Below, one piece after another: positions 40,730-49,563 of a stretch of DNA of 60,868 nt (within the stretch, counting starts at the first letter, position 1; every line of letters starts with the position of its first letter). Origin of the DNA: Bradyrhizobium sp. STM 3843 (GTDB taxonomy: Bacteria; Pseudomonadota; Alphaproteobacteria; Rhizobiales; Xanthobacteraceae). The notes under the pieces are model-generated. The model was given only the letters and a program-made list of their open reading frames with translations, was not told the DNA's origin and did no database searches. The position numbers and the translations under genes were made by a program. Location: NCBI RefSeq assembly GCF_000239815.1, contig NZ_CAFK01000083.1, forward strand, positions 1-60,868, in the 5' to 3' direction.

Positions 40730-42409
40730 TCAGCGCGCAGTCGTGACCCGGAGGATTTCGGACGGGGACGTCAGCCCGGCGCGGCACTTGGCGAGACCGT
40801 CATCGAGCATGGTCGTCATGCCGGCCCGAATGGCCGCCTGGTCGATCTTGTGACCGTCGGTCTTCTCTCCGATCAGGCCGCGCAGCTCATTGTCGACCTC
40901 GAGCACTTCGAACACGCCGAGCCGTCCGCGATAGCCGGTGCCGCCGCAACGCTCGCAGCCGCGCGGATGGTAGGTGATTTCGCCGAGACGCAAGCCCAAG
41001 GCGGGAAGCCGCGGATCCTCCGCAAAATCCGCCTCCGTTAGCGGCTGCGCCGTCTTGCAGCGCTCGCAGAGCTGCCGGACCAGGCGCTGTGCAATCACCG
41101 CCCGCAAAGTCGAGCGCAACAGATAGGCCTCAACGCCGAGATCAAGCAGGCGGGGGAGCGCCGCGGCGGCGGTCTCGGTGTGCAGCGTGGTTAGCACCAA
41201 GTGGCCGGTCAGCGCCGCGTGCACCGCGACATGGGCGGTCTCGGCATCGCGGACCTCGCCGACCATGATCACATCCGGATCCTGACGCACGAAGGAGCGT
41301 AGCGCTGTTGCAAAGGTCAGCCCGATCGCCGGCTTGACCTGGGACTGATTGACGCCGGGAATTTCATATTCGACCGGATCCTCGATCGTCAGGATCTTGC
41401 GGCTCGGCTCGTTGAGGATCGACAGGATGGTGGCGAGCGTCGTGGTCTTGCCGCTACCGGTCGGCCCGGTGATGACGATCATACCGTGCGGCAGCTTGAG
41501 CAGCCGGCGCAGCTTGACTTCGTCGGGCGGCGAAAAGCCGAGCTTATCGACCACCAGCAGCCCGCGGTCCTTGGGCAGGATACGGATGACGGCGGATTCG
41601 CCGTGCTGCGCCGGCATGATGGCGACGCGGATGTCGATATCGGTCCGGCCGATCCGCAGCCGGGCCGCGCCGTCCTGCGGCAATCGCCGCTCGGCGATGT
41701 TGAGGCTGGCGATGATCTTGATGCGCGAAATGACGGCTTGCGGCAGCACGCCGGCGGGCGCTGGCACCGGACGCAACAAGCCGTCGATGCGCAGACGCAC
41801 AACGAGGCCGCTCTGGAACGGCTCGATATGGATGTCGCTCGCTCTGAGCTCGACGGCTTTTTCCAAGAGATCATTGACGGCGCGAACCACCGGAGCGCCG
41901 CTGGCGAGGTCACGCAGGCTTTCGATGTCGTCTTCGCGAAGCTGCGGCAGCCCCTCGGACTCGCCCTGCCCTACCTCATTGCCATCGTCGGCAAGCCGCC
42001 GGTCCAGCACGATCGACAGATCTTCGAAGGATGCGACCTTCAGTGCGAAATCGGTTCCCAGCACAATCTCGGCCGCACGCCTGGCGGCCTGATCAGTCGG
42101 ATCCGCAATCGCGAGAACAACGGCGCCACCGGCCGATCGATATGGAAACAGCAGAGTCTCCCGCAGGAAGCGCTGCGAGAAAGGTGCGACCAGCGGCTCG
42201 GCGGCCAGAAGTTCTTGCAATGCAACACGGTCAAGGCCGTAGAACCGGGCCGCCTCCTCGGCGAACTCATTGGCCGACAGGTCGGTCAATTCCCACAGCT
42301 TTGCCGACGGATTTCCGCCTGAGCCGGCATCGTCGGCCGCAGCTGTCGCCTTGAGGTGTCGCATCCGGCGGAGATGCTCGACAAACGGCAATGGCTGATG
42401 ACCGGTCAT
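40730..42409 (-). CDS. gspE: Type II secretion ATPase GspE
   Basis: The cytoplasmic hexameric ATPase powers pseudopilus assembly. The protein has the Walker A GPTGSGKTTT, the Asp box L-T-I-E-D-P-V-E-Y-E, Walker B V-G-E-V-R-D-A-E-T-A, the His box T-G-H-L-V-L-T-T-L-H-T, and a tetra-cysteine zinc site (C-E-R-C then C-E-R-C-G-G-T-G). ATG 42409 gives 559 residues. The frame is open 49 codons further, but that stretch lacks family resemblance. First gene of the minus-strand operon. Confidence 0.95.
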   Translation of the reverse strand: MTGHQPLPFVEHLRRMRHLKATAAADDAGSGGNPSAKLWELTDLSANEFAEEAARFYGLDRVALQELLAAEPLVAPFSQRFLRETLLFPYRSAGGAVVLAIADPTDQAARRAAEIVLGTDFALKVASFEDLSIVLDRRLADDGNEVGQGESEGLPQLREDDIESLRDLASGAPVVRAVNDLLEKAVELRASDIHIEPFQSGLVVRLRIDGLLRPVPAPAGVLPQAVISRIKIIASLNIAERRLPQDGAARLRIGRTDIDIRVAIMPAQHGESAVIRILPKDRGLLVVDKLGFSPPDEVKLRRLLKLPHGMIVITGPTGSGKTTTLATILSILNEPSRKILTIEDPVEYEIPGVNQSQVKPAIGLTFATALRSFVRQDPDVIMVGEVRDAETAHVAVHAALTGHLVLTTLHTETAAAALPRLLDLGVEAYLLRSTLRAVIAQRLVRQLCERCKTAQPLTEADFAEDPRLPALGLRLGEITYHPRGCERCGGTGYRGRLGVFEVLEVDNELRGLIGEKTDGHKIDQAAIRAGMTTMLDDGLAKCRAGLTSPSEILRVTTAR

Positions 42410-42707
42410 GCGTTTTTCCAGTCGCACTGCGTGGTGTGAGCGGGTGCGGCGCGGGCATTCTATCAGCCGCGGATCGTCGGAGCCACGCTTATCAATGGCG
42501 AATGTGACGCCCGTACGAAACCGATCGGTTCCGCCACCGCAATGCGGGAAAGCCACACTGGCACTTGATCCGTGCTATGGGACTGCGCTCTAATGAATCT
42601 GTCTAATGACTCTGTCATATTGCCGCGCTAGGCATTCGGCACTCCACGGCTCGCCTTCGCGCCGCTGGGGGGAAGCGCGTTTTTTGAGTTGGGGATCGGC
42701 TAAAAGT
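42410..42707. promoter_or_regulatory. Divergent promoter region between gspE and gspD
   Basis: About 300 bases separate the two divergent starts, so both halves of the secretion locus are probably controlled from here. No clear operator was found. An imperfect direct repeat (TGAATCTGTC then TGACTCTGTC at 42595-42615) is seen close to the gspD side. Confidence 0.4.
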
Positions 42708-45053
42708 ATGGTGCGTGTCGGCAATCAGCGCCGGTCCCAGGCGACCACGGACTCTCTCTGTTTCAGAGCTCTCACGATCGCGGCTGTGTTGGGTGTCCTG
42801 ACGCTGCTGGCTGCTTGTAATTCGGCGACCGTCGGCACGGTGGCGCCGGGCGATGTCGATCCGCTCGACAAGATTCGCTCGCTCGACATCATGCCGCGTC
42901 AGGCGGAGGGTGTGGGCGGCTCTCAGAACGCCACGGCTCAGCGTAACAGCCGCGCTGCGGTCTACGAGGGCACCGAGGTCAACGATATCGGCGACGTGCC
43001 GCCGCGTCCGGTCGCAAATGGTGGCGGCTACGACCTCAACTTCGAAAACACACCGGTCGGCACCGTGGCCAAGGTTGTGCTCGGCGATATCCTCGGCACC
43101 GGTTATACCATCGATCCGCGCGTGCAGGGCACGGTCAGCCTGGTCTCCGTGCGCCCGGTGCCGAAATCGGACATCGTCTTCGTGCTGGAGAATGCGCTGC
43201 GCCTGAGCGGCGTGGTGCTGATCCACGATTCCACCGGCTATCGATTGACGCCGCTCGGCGATGCCGTCGGCGCCGGCCGGGTCGATTCGGCAGCGGCGAC
43301 CCCGGAGCCCGGCTACGGCGTCTCAGTGGTCCCGTTGCAGTATGTATCGGCGCCAACGATCCTGAAGCTGATGGACTCCTTCGCCACCAAGCCGGGCAGC
43401 GTGCGCGCCGATTCCACCCGCAACCTGCTCCTGATCCAGGGCACCGGCGCGGAGCGTCGCAACGCGGTCGAGACCGCGATGAGCTTCGACGTCGATTGGA
43501 TGCGCGGCCAGTCGGTCGGAATCTATCCGCTCAACAACAGCGCGCCCGAGCCGCTGATCGCCGAGCTCGAAAAGATCATGGATTCCGGCGAGGCCGGGCT
43601 GAGCCAGGGCGTGGTCAAATTCCAGGCCGTGGCCCGGATGAACGCGGTCATGGTGGTCAGCCGCAAGCCGGCGCTGCTGCAGACCGCGGCCAACTGGATC
43701 AGGCGGCTCGACCGCGAGGACTCGGCTCGGAACAGCGTCCGCGTCTATCAAGTCAAGTATGGCGAGGCCAAGCAGATCGCGCGTGTGCTCAACGACATGT
43801 TCGTGGGCGGCTCCTCCTCGTCCTCGCTCGACAGCGCCGACAATCAGCTGGCACCCGGCTCGGGTTCGACCTCGTCGTCGAGCGCGGCGGAGCGGCTATC
43901 CCTGAACACGAACTCTTCGTCATCCTCACAGCCGAGCGGCTTCGGCTCGCGGCAGTCCGGCGCTTCCGGAGGCGGCATGTCAGGCTTCAGCCCGTCGCCC
44001 TCGGCAAGCGCCAACCAGGCCAGCGCGAGCGGGAGTGGCGGCGCGCTCGACAGCCGTAGCGGCACCGGCGGCAACGGACAGCCCCTGCTGCAGGGCGTCC
44101 GTATCACGGCCGACGTGGTCAACAACTCGCTGCTGATCTATGCCGATCAAGCCAACTACAAGATCATCGAGGCGACACTCCAGCAGCTCGATCAGCCGCC
44201 GCTGCAGGTCGCCATCGACGCGACCATCGCGGAAGTCACGCTGACCAACGAGCTCAGCTACGGAGTTCAGTTCTATATTACCAGCAAGCAGAATTCGCTT
44301 CTGAATACGCAGTCGACCTCGGCTCCGACGACGTCAACGACGACTGATACGGCGACCGGCGCGGTGTCGACGGTCACGAACGCCCTGATCAATCGCGCCT
44401 TCCCCGGCTTCAATTTCCTGATCGGATCGGAGTCGAACCCGAAGGCCATTCTTGATGCGCTGCACGCGGTCACCAGCGTCAAGGTCCTGTCAAACCCCTC
44501 GCTGGTCGTGATCAACAATCAGGCCGCCACCTTGCAGGTCGGCGACGTGGTCCCGGTATCGACCGGCAGCGCCACGGTGCTCAGCTCCAGCAACACGGTC
44601 GTCAACACCATCGACTATCGCAACACCGGTATCATCCTGCGGGTGTCGCCGCGCATCAATGCCAATGGAGGTGTTCGACTGGATGTCGAACAGGAGATCA
44701 GCAACGTCTCACCGACAAGCAGCTCGACTTTGACGCCGACGGTTTCCGAGCGGCGGGTCAAGAGCTCGATCTCCGTGACCTCGGGCCAGACCGTCCTGCT
44801 CGCGGGCCTGATCAGCGAGCAGCAGAACGGCAGCCGCAACGGCATTCCGGTCCTGGATGAGATTCCCTATTTTGGTGATGCGTTCGGCGCCCAGGACAAG
44901 AAGGGCACGCGCACCGAGCTGATCATCTTCATCCGGCCCCAGATCATTCGCAACGGCACTGATGCCCATCATATTGCCGAGGAGCTGCGGTCGAAGCTGC
45001 GCGGCAGCGTCGGAGCGAGCACCAACGATCTCAACATGCATACGGTTCGCTGA
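42708..45053 (+). CDS. gspD: Type II secretion secretin GspD (lipoprotein)
   Basis: It forms the outer-membrane channel of the system. From ATG 42708 there is a hydrophobic region ending in the lipobox LLAAC, then N0-N3 domains, and the secretin domain with VPVSTG, NTIDYRNTGIILRVSPRI and a conserved end (ELIIFIRPQIIR). Between N2 and N3 (about residues 365-460) is a long Ser/Gly/Asn-rich insert with almost no hydrophobic residues. Since the secretin itself is lipid-anchored it may not need a separate pilotin. The Sel1 gene follows by one base. Confidence 0.94.
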   Translation: MVRVGNQRRSQATTDSLCFRALTIAAVLGVLTLLAACNSATVGTVAPGDVDPLDKIRSLDIMPRQAEGVGGSQNATAQRNSRAAVYEGTEVNDIGDVPPRPVANGGGYDLNFENTPVGTVAKVVLGDILGTGYTIDPRVQGTVSLVSVRPVPKSDIVFVLENALRLSGVVLIHDSTGYRLTPLGDAVGAGRVDSAAATPEPGYGVSVVPLQYVSAPTILKLMDSFATKPGSVRADSTRNLLLIQGTGAERRNAVETAMSFDVDWMRGQSVGIYPLNNSAPEPLIAELEKIMDSGEAGLSQGVVKFQAVARMNAVMVVSRKPALLQTAANWIRRLDREDSARNSVRVYQVKYGEAKQIARVLNDMFVGGSSSSSLDSADNQLAPGSGSTSSSSAAERLSLNTNSSSSSQPSGFGSRQSGASGGGMSGFSPSPSASANQASASGSGGALDSRSGTGGNGQPLLQGVRITADVVNNSLLIYADQANYKIIEATLQQLDQPPLQVAIDATIAEVTLTNELSYGVQFYITSKQNSLLNTQSTSAPTTSTTTDTATGAVSTVTNALINRAFPGFNFLIGSESNPKAILDALHAVTSVKVLSNPSLVVINNQAATLQVGDVVPVSTGSATVLSSSNTVVNTIDYRNTGIILRVSPRINANGGVRLDVEQEISNVSPTSSSTLTPTVSERRVKSSISVTSGQTVLLAGLISEQQNGSRNGIPVLDEIPYFGDAFGAQDKKGTRTELIIFIRPQIIRNGTDAHHIAEELRSKLRGSVGASTNDLNMHTVR

Positions 45054-45054
45054 C

Positions 45055-45567
45055 ATGCCCGGGACCAACCGCCGCCTCGCCGCATTGCTTGCCGGCCTGT
45101 TTGCTTTCGCATGGGCCTTCGGCTCGATTGCGCCGGCGCGGGCCGATAGCGTGGCGCGCGCGACCGCCGCCTACTCCCGCGGCGATTATCTGACGGCGGT
45201 CCGGATCCTGACCCCGCTGGCATTGCGCGGCGACGCCAAGGCGCAATCGTTTCTCGGCTTCATGTATGAGAACGGCTATGGTGCGCCGCAGGCCTATGTG
45301 GCCGCTGCCGACCTCTACATGCAGGCGGCGATCTGCGGCAATCCGTTCGGTCAGGTCATGCTCGGCCTGATGTACGACAAGGGTCATGGCGTCCCGCAGG
45401 ACTTCGTGCTGGCCTATAAGTGGCTCAACCTCGGCGCGGCCCGCGCCGCGCGGCGCGATCGCGACTATTACTTGCGGCTGCGCAACGCTGTGGCGTTCAA
45501 GATGTCGGCCGCGCAGATCGCCGAAGGGCAGCACCTTGCCCTGGCGTGGGTGCCCGGTCAGCCCTGA
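45055..45567 (+). CDS. Sel1-repeat exported protein cotranscribed with gspD
   Basis: The 170-residue protein has a signal peptide (LLAGLFAFAWAFGS ... ARA) and at least two Sel1-like repeats (AQSFLGFMYENGYGAPQ and GQVMLGLMYDKGHGVPQDF), which are helical protein-binding units. It starts one base after the gspD stop, so it is almost surely translated with the secretin. It may assist secretin assembly in the periplasm; this is inferred from location only. Confidence 0.75.
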   Translation: MPGTNRRLAALLAGLFAFAWAFGSIAPARADSVARATAAYSRGDYLTAVRILTPLALRGDAKAQSFLGFMYENGYGAPQAYVAAADLYMQAAICGNPFGQVMLGLMYDKGHGVPQDFVLAYKWLNLGAARAARRDRDYYLRLRNAVAFKMSAAQIAEGQHLALAWVPGQP

Positions 45568-45833
45568 TCCAAGCGACCGCCTGGTCCTTCGATTGCTGTG
45601 TCGAGGAGCGCCGTTCCGTCGGTGGTAACGGACGATGCCGCAATGCGTTGTTGACGCGCGTATGACGCTTTTGCCAACTCCACATCAGAGTTTCTGTCGA
45701 CATAAGCGGCGTTTCATACGCGCGACGCGCAAACGTTACCGAACTATCAAAGCCTCGAAACAATCCGAAACATAATCGGCGGGCGTCGGCGATTGCCCCA
45801 CTTTTGGTTGCGGCCGACTCGGGAGAGAGGCTC

Positions 45834-47960
45834 ATGAGACGAACGAGATCAAAAATCAGGATGGCCGTGGGGCTCGCCTTTGGCGTCGCCTTGCTCACTA
45901 TGGGTTCCCAATCCGCCTCGGCAGCGTGCCGGCTCAATTCGCCGGGCGGGCAGATCAAGCATGTCGTCAACATCGTGTTCGACAACGTGCATCTGCGTCG
46001 CGACAATCCCAACGTTCCGTCGGATCTGGAGCAGATGCCAAACCTGCTCAATTTCCTGCAGAACAACGGCACGATCTCGGGCAACCACCACACCCCGCTG
46101 ATCTCGCACACCGCGCATGACATCGTGACCGCGCTGACTGGCGTCTATGGCGACCGCAACGGCATTCCGGTGTCCAACAGCTACGGCTTCTTCAAGGCCG
46201 ACGGCAGCGTCGGCTTCAGCAGCTCGTTCCTTTACTGGACTGCCGCAGGTGGCGACGGCAAGCCGCAGATGCTTGACGAGCGCGGCAAGACCGCACCCGC
46301 GCCTTGGGTTCCGTTTACCCGGGCAGGCTGCGATGTCGGCGCCTTCTCAGTGGCCAATATTGAGTTCGAGCGCGTGCCTGACGACGTGACCACCTTCTAC
46401 GGCGCGGGCAGCCCGACTGATGTCGCGGTACGCCAGCAGCTCGCCTCGTCAAGTGCCGCCGTGCGGCAGCAGCCGACGACCGATTATCTCGGCATTGCGG
46501 TTCATTGCGGTCTCAACAGCCCGCTCTGCAATAACGGCTTTGCCGCCAATGACCCGCTGCCGGACGAGCCAGGCGGATACACCGGGTTCAAGGGCCTATT
46601 CGGCAATATCAACGTGCAGCCGGTGATCTCCCCGAGCGGCGCGATCAAGGATCTCGACGGCAATGTGATTGCCGACCAGTTCGGCCGGCCGGGCTTCCCG
46701 AACGCGTTCAGTCCGCTGGCAACGCAGTCGCTCGGCTACGCGGCCACCATGCTCGAGGCCGGCGTCCAGGTTATCTACGTCTATATCGCCGACGCCCATG
46801 ATAACCGCTTTGGCTCCGGCACCTTCGGTCCGGGCGAAGCCGGCTATGTGGCGCAGCTGAAGGCCTACGATACCGCCTTCGGCAAGTTCTTCGCGCGCCT
46901 GGCGGCGGACGGCATCACCAAGGAGAACACGCTGTTCACCGTCACCCCCGACGAAAACGACCATTTCGTCGGCGGCGCGCCGACGCCGGCCAATTGCGAT
47001 GGCGTCAATATCCCGTGCACTTACGCGGCCGGCCAGAAGGGCGAGATCAACGTCACGCTCAATCGCCTGCTGCTGACCCAGCGGGCCAATGCGACGACGT
47101 TCTCGGTTCACTCCGACGATGCGCCGACGATCTATATCAACGGCAACCCGGCCCCCGCCGACACCGTGGTCCGCACCATGGAGCACGATCTCGACACGCT
47201 GGTCGCCACCAACCCGATGACAGGCGCGACCGACAAGCTGTCCAGTCTGCAGGCCGATCAGGCCGAGATGAAGCTCCTGCACATGGTGACGTCGAGCGCC
47301 GCGCGCACGCCGACGCTCACGATGTTCGGCAACGAGAACTACTTCTTTGCGACCGGCAGCGGCGGCGCATGCGCCACCCAGTCCGACTGTGTCTTCGTCG
47401 GTCCGAACTTCGCCTGGAACCATGGCGACTATCAAAAGGACATCACGCGGACCTGGGTCGCGATGGTCGGCCCCGGGGTGCGGCAGCTCGGCCGGCACGA
47501 CTCCGACTTCACCGACCACGCCGATATCAGGCCGACACTGATAGCTCTGGTCGGGCTCGCGGACGACTACGTTTCCGAGGGCCGCGTCATTGCCGAGTGG
47601 ATCCAGGACCGCGCACTGCCGCAGGGCATTCGCGGCCGCACCGAGGCGTTCACTGAGCTTGCCGAAGTCTACAAGCAGCTCAATGCTCCGGTCGGCCAGC
47701 TTGGCCGCGCCAGCCTCGTCTGGTCGAACGGCGCGGTCACCGGCACCGACAAGTCCTATGCGCGGTATCTGAAGCGGATCGCCGATGTCACGGCTCGCCG
47801 TGACAGCCTGGCCGCCGCCATCAAGACCGCGCTGAACGACGCCGCGTTCCGCAATCGACCGGTCGATCTGGGGACCGCAATTAACCTCGGCGTGCGCGCC
47901 CGCATCCTGATCGAGGAGGTCAAGGCCGAGGCCACCATCGGTCGCGCCTTCACGAACTGA
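45834..47960 (+). CDS. Exported alkaline-phosphatase-superfamily protein
   Basis: From ATG 45834 (GAGAGAGG upstream) the 708-residue protein has a signal peptide (VGLAFGVALLTMGSQSASA). Its segments match phosphoesterase or nucleotide-pyrophosphatase-like hydrolases: KHVVNIVFDNVHLRRDNP, H-T-P-L-I-S-H-T-A-H-D, TVTPDENDHFVGG and D-F-T-D-H-A-D-I-R-P-T. These carry the usual Asp/His metal ligands of the superfamily. It differs from the enzyme at 31338. It lies next to gspD-Sel1 in the same direction and is a plausible substrate of the system. Confidence 0.78.
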   Translation: MRRTRSKIRMAVGLAFGVALLTMGSQSASAACRLNSPGGQIKHVVNIVFDNVHLRRDNPNVPSDLEQMPNLLNFLQNNGTISGNHHTPLISHTAHDIVTALTGVYGDRNGIPVSNSYGFFKADGSVGFSSSFLYWTAAGGDGKPQMLDERGKTAPAPWVPFTRAGCDVGAFSVANIEFERVPDDVTTFYGAGSPTDVAVRQQLASSSAAVRQQPTTDYLGIAVHCGLNSPLCNNGFAANDPLPDEPGGYTGFKGLFGNINVQPVISPSGAIKDLDGNVIADQFGRPGFPNAFSPLATQSLGYAATMLEAGVQVIYVYIADAHDNRFGSGTFGPGEAGYVAQLKAYDTAFGKFFARLAADGITKENTLFTVTPDENDHFVGGAPTPANCDGVNIPCTYAAGQKGEINVTLNRLLLTQRANATTFSVHSDDAPTIYINGNPAPADTVVRTMEHDLDTLVATNPMTGATDKLSSLQADQAEMKLLHMVTSSAARTPTLTMFGNENYFFATGSGGACATQSDCVFVGPNFAWNHGDYQKDITRTWVAMVGPGVRQLGRHDSDFTDHADIRPTLIALVGLADDYVSEGRVIAEWIQDRALPQGIRGRTEAFTELAEVYKQLNAPVGQLGRASLVWSNGAVTGTDKSYARYLKRIADVTARRDSLAAAIKTALNDAAFRNRPVDLGTAINLGVRARILIEEVKAEATIGRAFTN

Positions 47961-47988
47961 CTCTGAGGCTGCGGCCCTCATGTTGGCC

Positions 47989-48018
47989 AGCCCGCCGGTT
48001 TCGACCGGCGGGCTTGTT
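47989..48018 (+). terminator. Intrinsic terminator
   Basis: A 9-bp perfect stem (GCCCGCCGG, 47990-47998, with 48005-48013) and a 6-base loop are followed by TTGTT, 29 bases after the phosphoesterase-family stop codon. Confidence 0.8.
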
Positions 48019-48125
48019 GCATCCCAATCCTGGGGACAACCGTCGCGCAGCCCATTGCCGACGCTTGCCGCGCCCGGACCAACGGAGAACACTTCGCCCT
48101 TGCGATTCGTGCGCGGGGGCGCCTT

Positions 48126-48320
48126 ATGCAAAGTCAGGATCAAGGGTTCGATTACGAACGCTACCGAAGATTGTTGGCGCAGGCGGTCGACGAACCGAAG
48201 CGACTGGCGCTGATCAGGCTGCTGATCGAGGAGCGCGCCAAGGGTCGGCTGGCCGCAGCGCAGACCGCCAAACAACACGCGATGGCTGGCGCCGCGACGC
48301 GCTATAGCTCCCGCCTGTAG
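48126..48320 (+). CDS. Small conserved hypothetical protein, 64 aa
   Basis: Begins M-Q-S-Q-D-Q-G-F-D-Y and is helical (RRLLAQAVDEPKRLALIRLL, then ERAKGRLAAAQTAKQ). The type is frequent in Bradyrhizobium without known function. No signal peptide or membrane helix. A soluble helical bundle or regulator is possible. Upstream it is separated from the previous gene by a terminator. Confidence 0.5.
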   Translation: MQSQDQGFDYERYRRLLAQAVDEPKRLALIRLLIEERAKGRLAAAQTAKQHAMAGAATRYSSRL

Positions 48321-48373
48321 CCTGCTGCACCAATCGATCTCGCTCTCCGGCTTGGCCCGTTCAGCCTGACGGC

Positions 48374-49123
48374 CTAATCGAGCCCGCGCTCGTGGCTGAG
48401 GCGAACCATCTCGTCGATGAAGATCTGCTTCTGCTTGTCGTCCAGGCTCGTATAGAGCGGCTCGGATGAATCGGCGACGTTGCGCTGGTCAGCGGCTCGA
48501 TCGACCAGGAACTGGGCTTCGTTGCGCATCTGCTCGACGATGTCGTCAGGTGGGTCGCGCTTGGCGCGGGCAATCCGCAGGTTGAGGCGGTCGGCGCCGT
48601 TGTGGCCGAGATAGTGCATCGCGCTGGCGAACGGCCCCCAGTTCTTTTCCTGATCCGGCGTCAGATTGAGCTCTTTCTTGATGCGCTCGATATTGGCGTC
48701 GCTGTTGGCGACGATCTGCTCGGCGGTGAGCTGCGGTACGCCTTCCTGCGTCAGCATGGCCGGCGCTTTCGCCATCTTGGTACTCTTGTTCGGGCCCTTA
48801 TTGACGCTCTTGGCCGCCTTCGCGGCTTTCGCTTTGTCCGCTTCGCTGGCCTCAGGCGCTGGCTGGGCACTCTGGTTGGTGTTGCCAGTCTGGCTACTGC
48901 TGCCAGCGAAGGTTCCGGTCACGCCGGTGACGACCCCGACCACGCCGCCGATCGCGCCGCCTAGCACGCCCCCGACCGGGCCGGCCGCCTTGTTGCCCTC
49001 GCGCGCCCCCTGCTCGACGCCCTTGAACAGGCCTTGCGCGTCAACATGACGCGGCAAGCTCAGTGCGCAGCACGTGAGTAGCGCTGTCCCTACTGCAATG
49101 CACAGCCGCCACCGGTTGCGCAT
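48374..49123 (-). CDS. Spy/CpxP-like LTXXQ-motif periplasmic protein
   Basis: ATG 49123 gives a signal peptide (LCIAVGTALLTCCALSLP ... VDAQ). A glycine-rich segment (GGVLGGAIGGVVGVVTGVTG) and an Ala/Lys-rich linker precede a C-terminal helical domain with L-N-L-T-P-D-Q-E-K-N-W, the LTXXQ-type motif of Spy and CpxP. Such proteins act as periplasmic chaperones or stress sensors. The glycine-rich segment is unusual for the family and may insert into or lie on a membrane. Confidence 0.65.
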   Translation of the reverse strand: MRNRWRLCIAVGTALLTCCALSLPRHVDAQGLFKGVEQGAREGNKAAGPVGGVLGGAIGGVVGVVTGVTGTFAGSSSQTGNTNQSAQPAPEASEADKAKAAKAAKSVNKGPNKSTKMAKAPAMLTQEGVPQLTAEQIVANSDANIERIKKELNLTPDQEKNWGPFASAMHYLGHNGADRLNLRIARAKRDPPDDIVEQMRNEAQFLVDRAADQRNVADSSEPLYTSLDDKQKQIFIDEMVRLSHERGLD

Positions 49124-49563
49124 CGTCGACACAGGGAGGGTCATGGGCAGGCTCCGTTGGTCACTCGGCTAAATGGCAGTCGTCTCGATCGCAGTGGACC
49201 GATTCGAACTTTATCGGCGTCGCCGCTCAGAAGTCCATCTTTCGCGCCGCGCCGCGCCGCGCCGCGTTGCCGCGCCTGGCGCGAGAACCCAAGGTCTTGG
49301 ACAGGAAACGTGCCCAGGAATTGCTGCTGATGTGCGACGCGAAATCGCGCCGCACCAATGCCGCCGCCGCCATTCGTCTTCGACTTTCGGAGCAAGCCAT
49401 CAGTTCAAGAATGTCCCTCGCCTCGTTTCTCGACAGCCGCAGGCAATTCTGCTCTGATTGCTGTTAGCGAAATCCCCGCAAGGCGATCGGCCTGCGACGC
49501 AACACAACAACAAACGGGATGCGCTCAAACAGAATCCGATTGGCCTATCCAGGGAGGAACGCC
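49124..49563. other. 440-bp intergenic region with a GCCGC pentanucleotide repeat
   Basis: No gene is supported; overlapping frames here look like shadows. At 49246-49265 GCCGC occurs four times in tandem, about 120 bases upstream of the Spy-like start on its strand. The right part must carry the promoter of the ABC operon; GGGAGGAA at 49551-49558 is its ribosome site. Confidence 0.4.

Noticed and set aside
39444..40853. A 469-codon plus-strand frame over gspF.
   Set aside because: Shadow of a canonical gspF; His/Gln/Arg-rich translation without recognisable domains.
46596..48278. A 560-codon minus-strand frame opposite the second phosphoesterase-family gene.
   Set aside because: Antisense shadow; no signal, motif or ribosome site, while the plus-strand frame has a signal peptide and metal-binding motifs.
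49141..49467. Short overlapping frames on both strands between the Spy-like gene and the ABC operon.
   Set aside because: Composition is repeat-driven (GCCGC tract), with no ribosome sites and no protein features.
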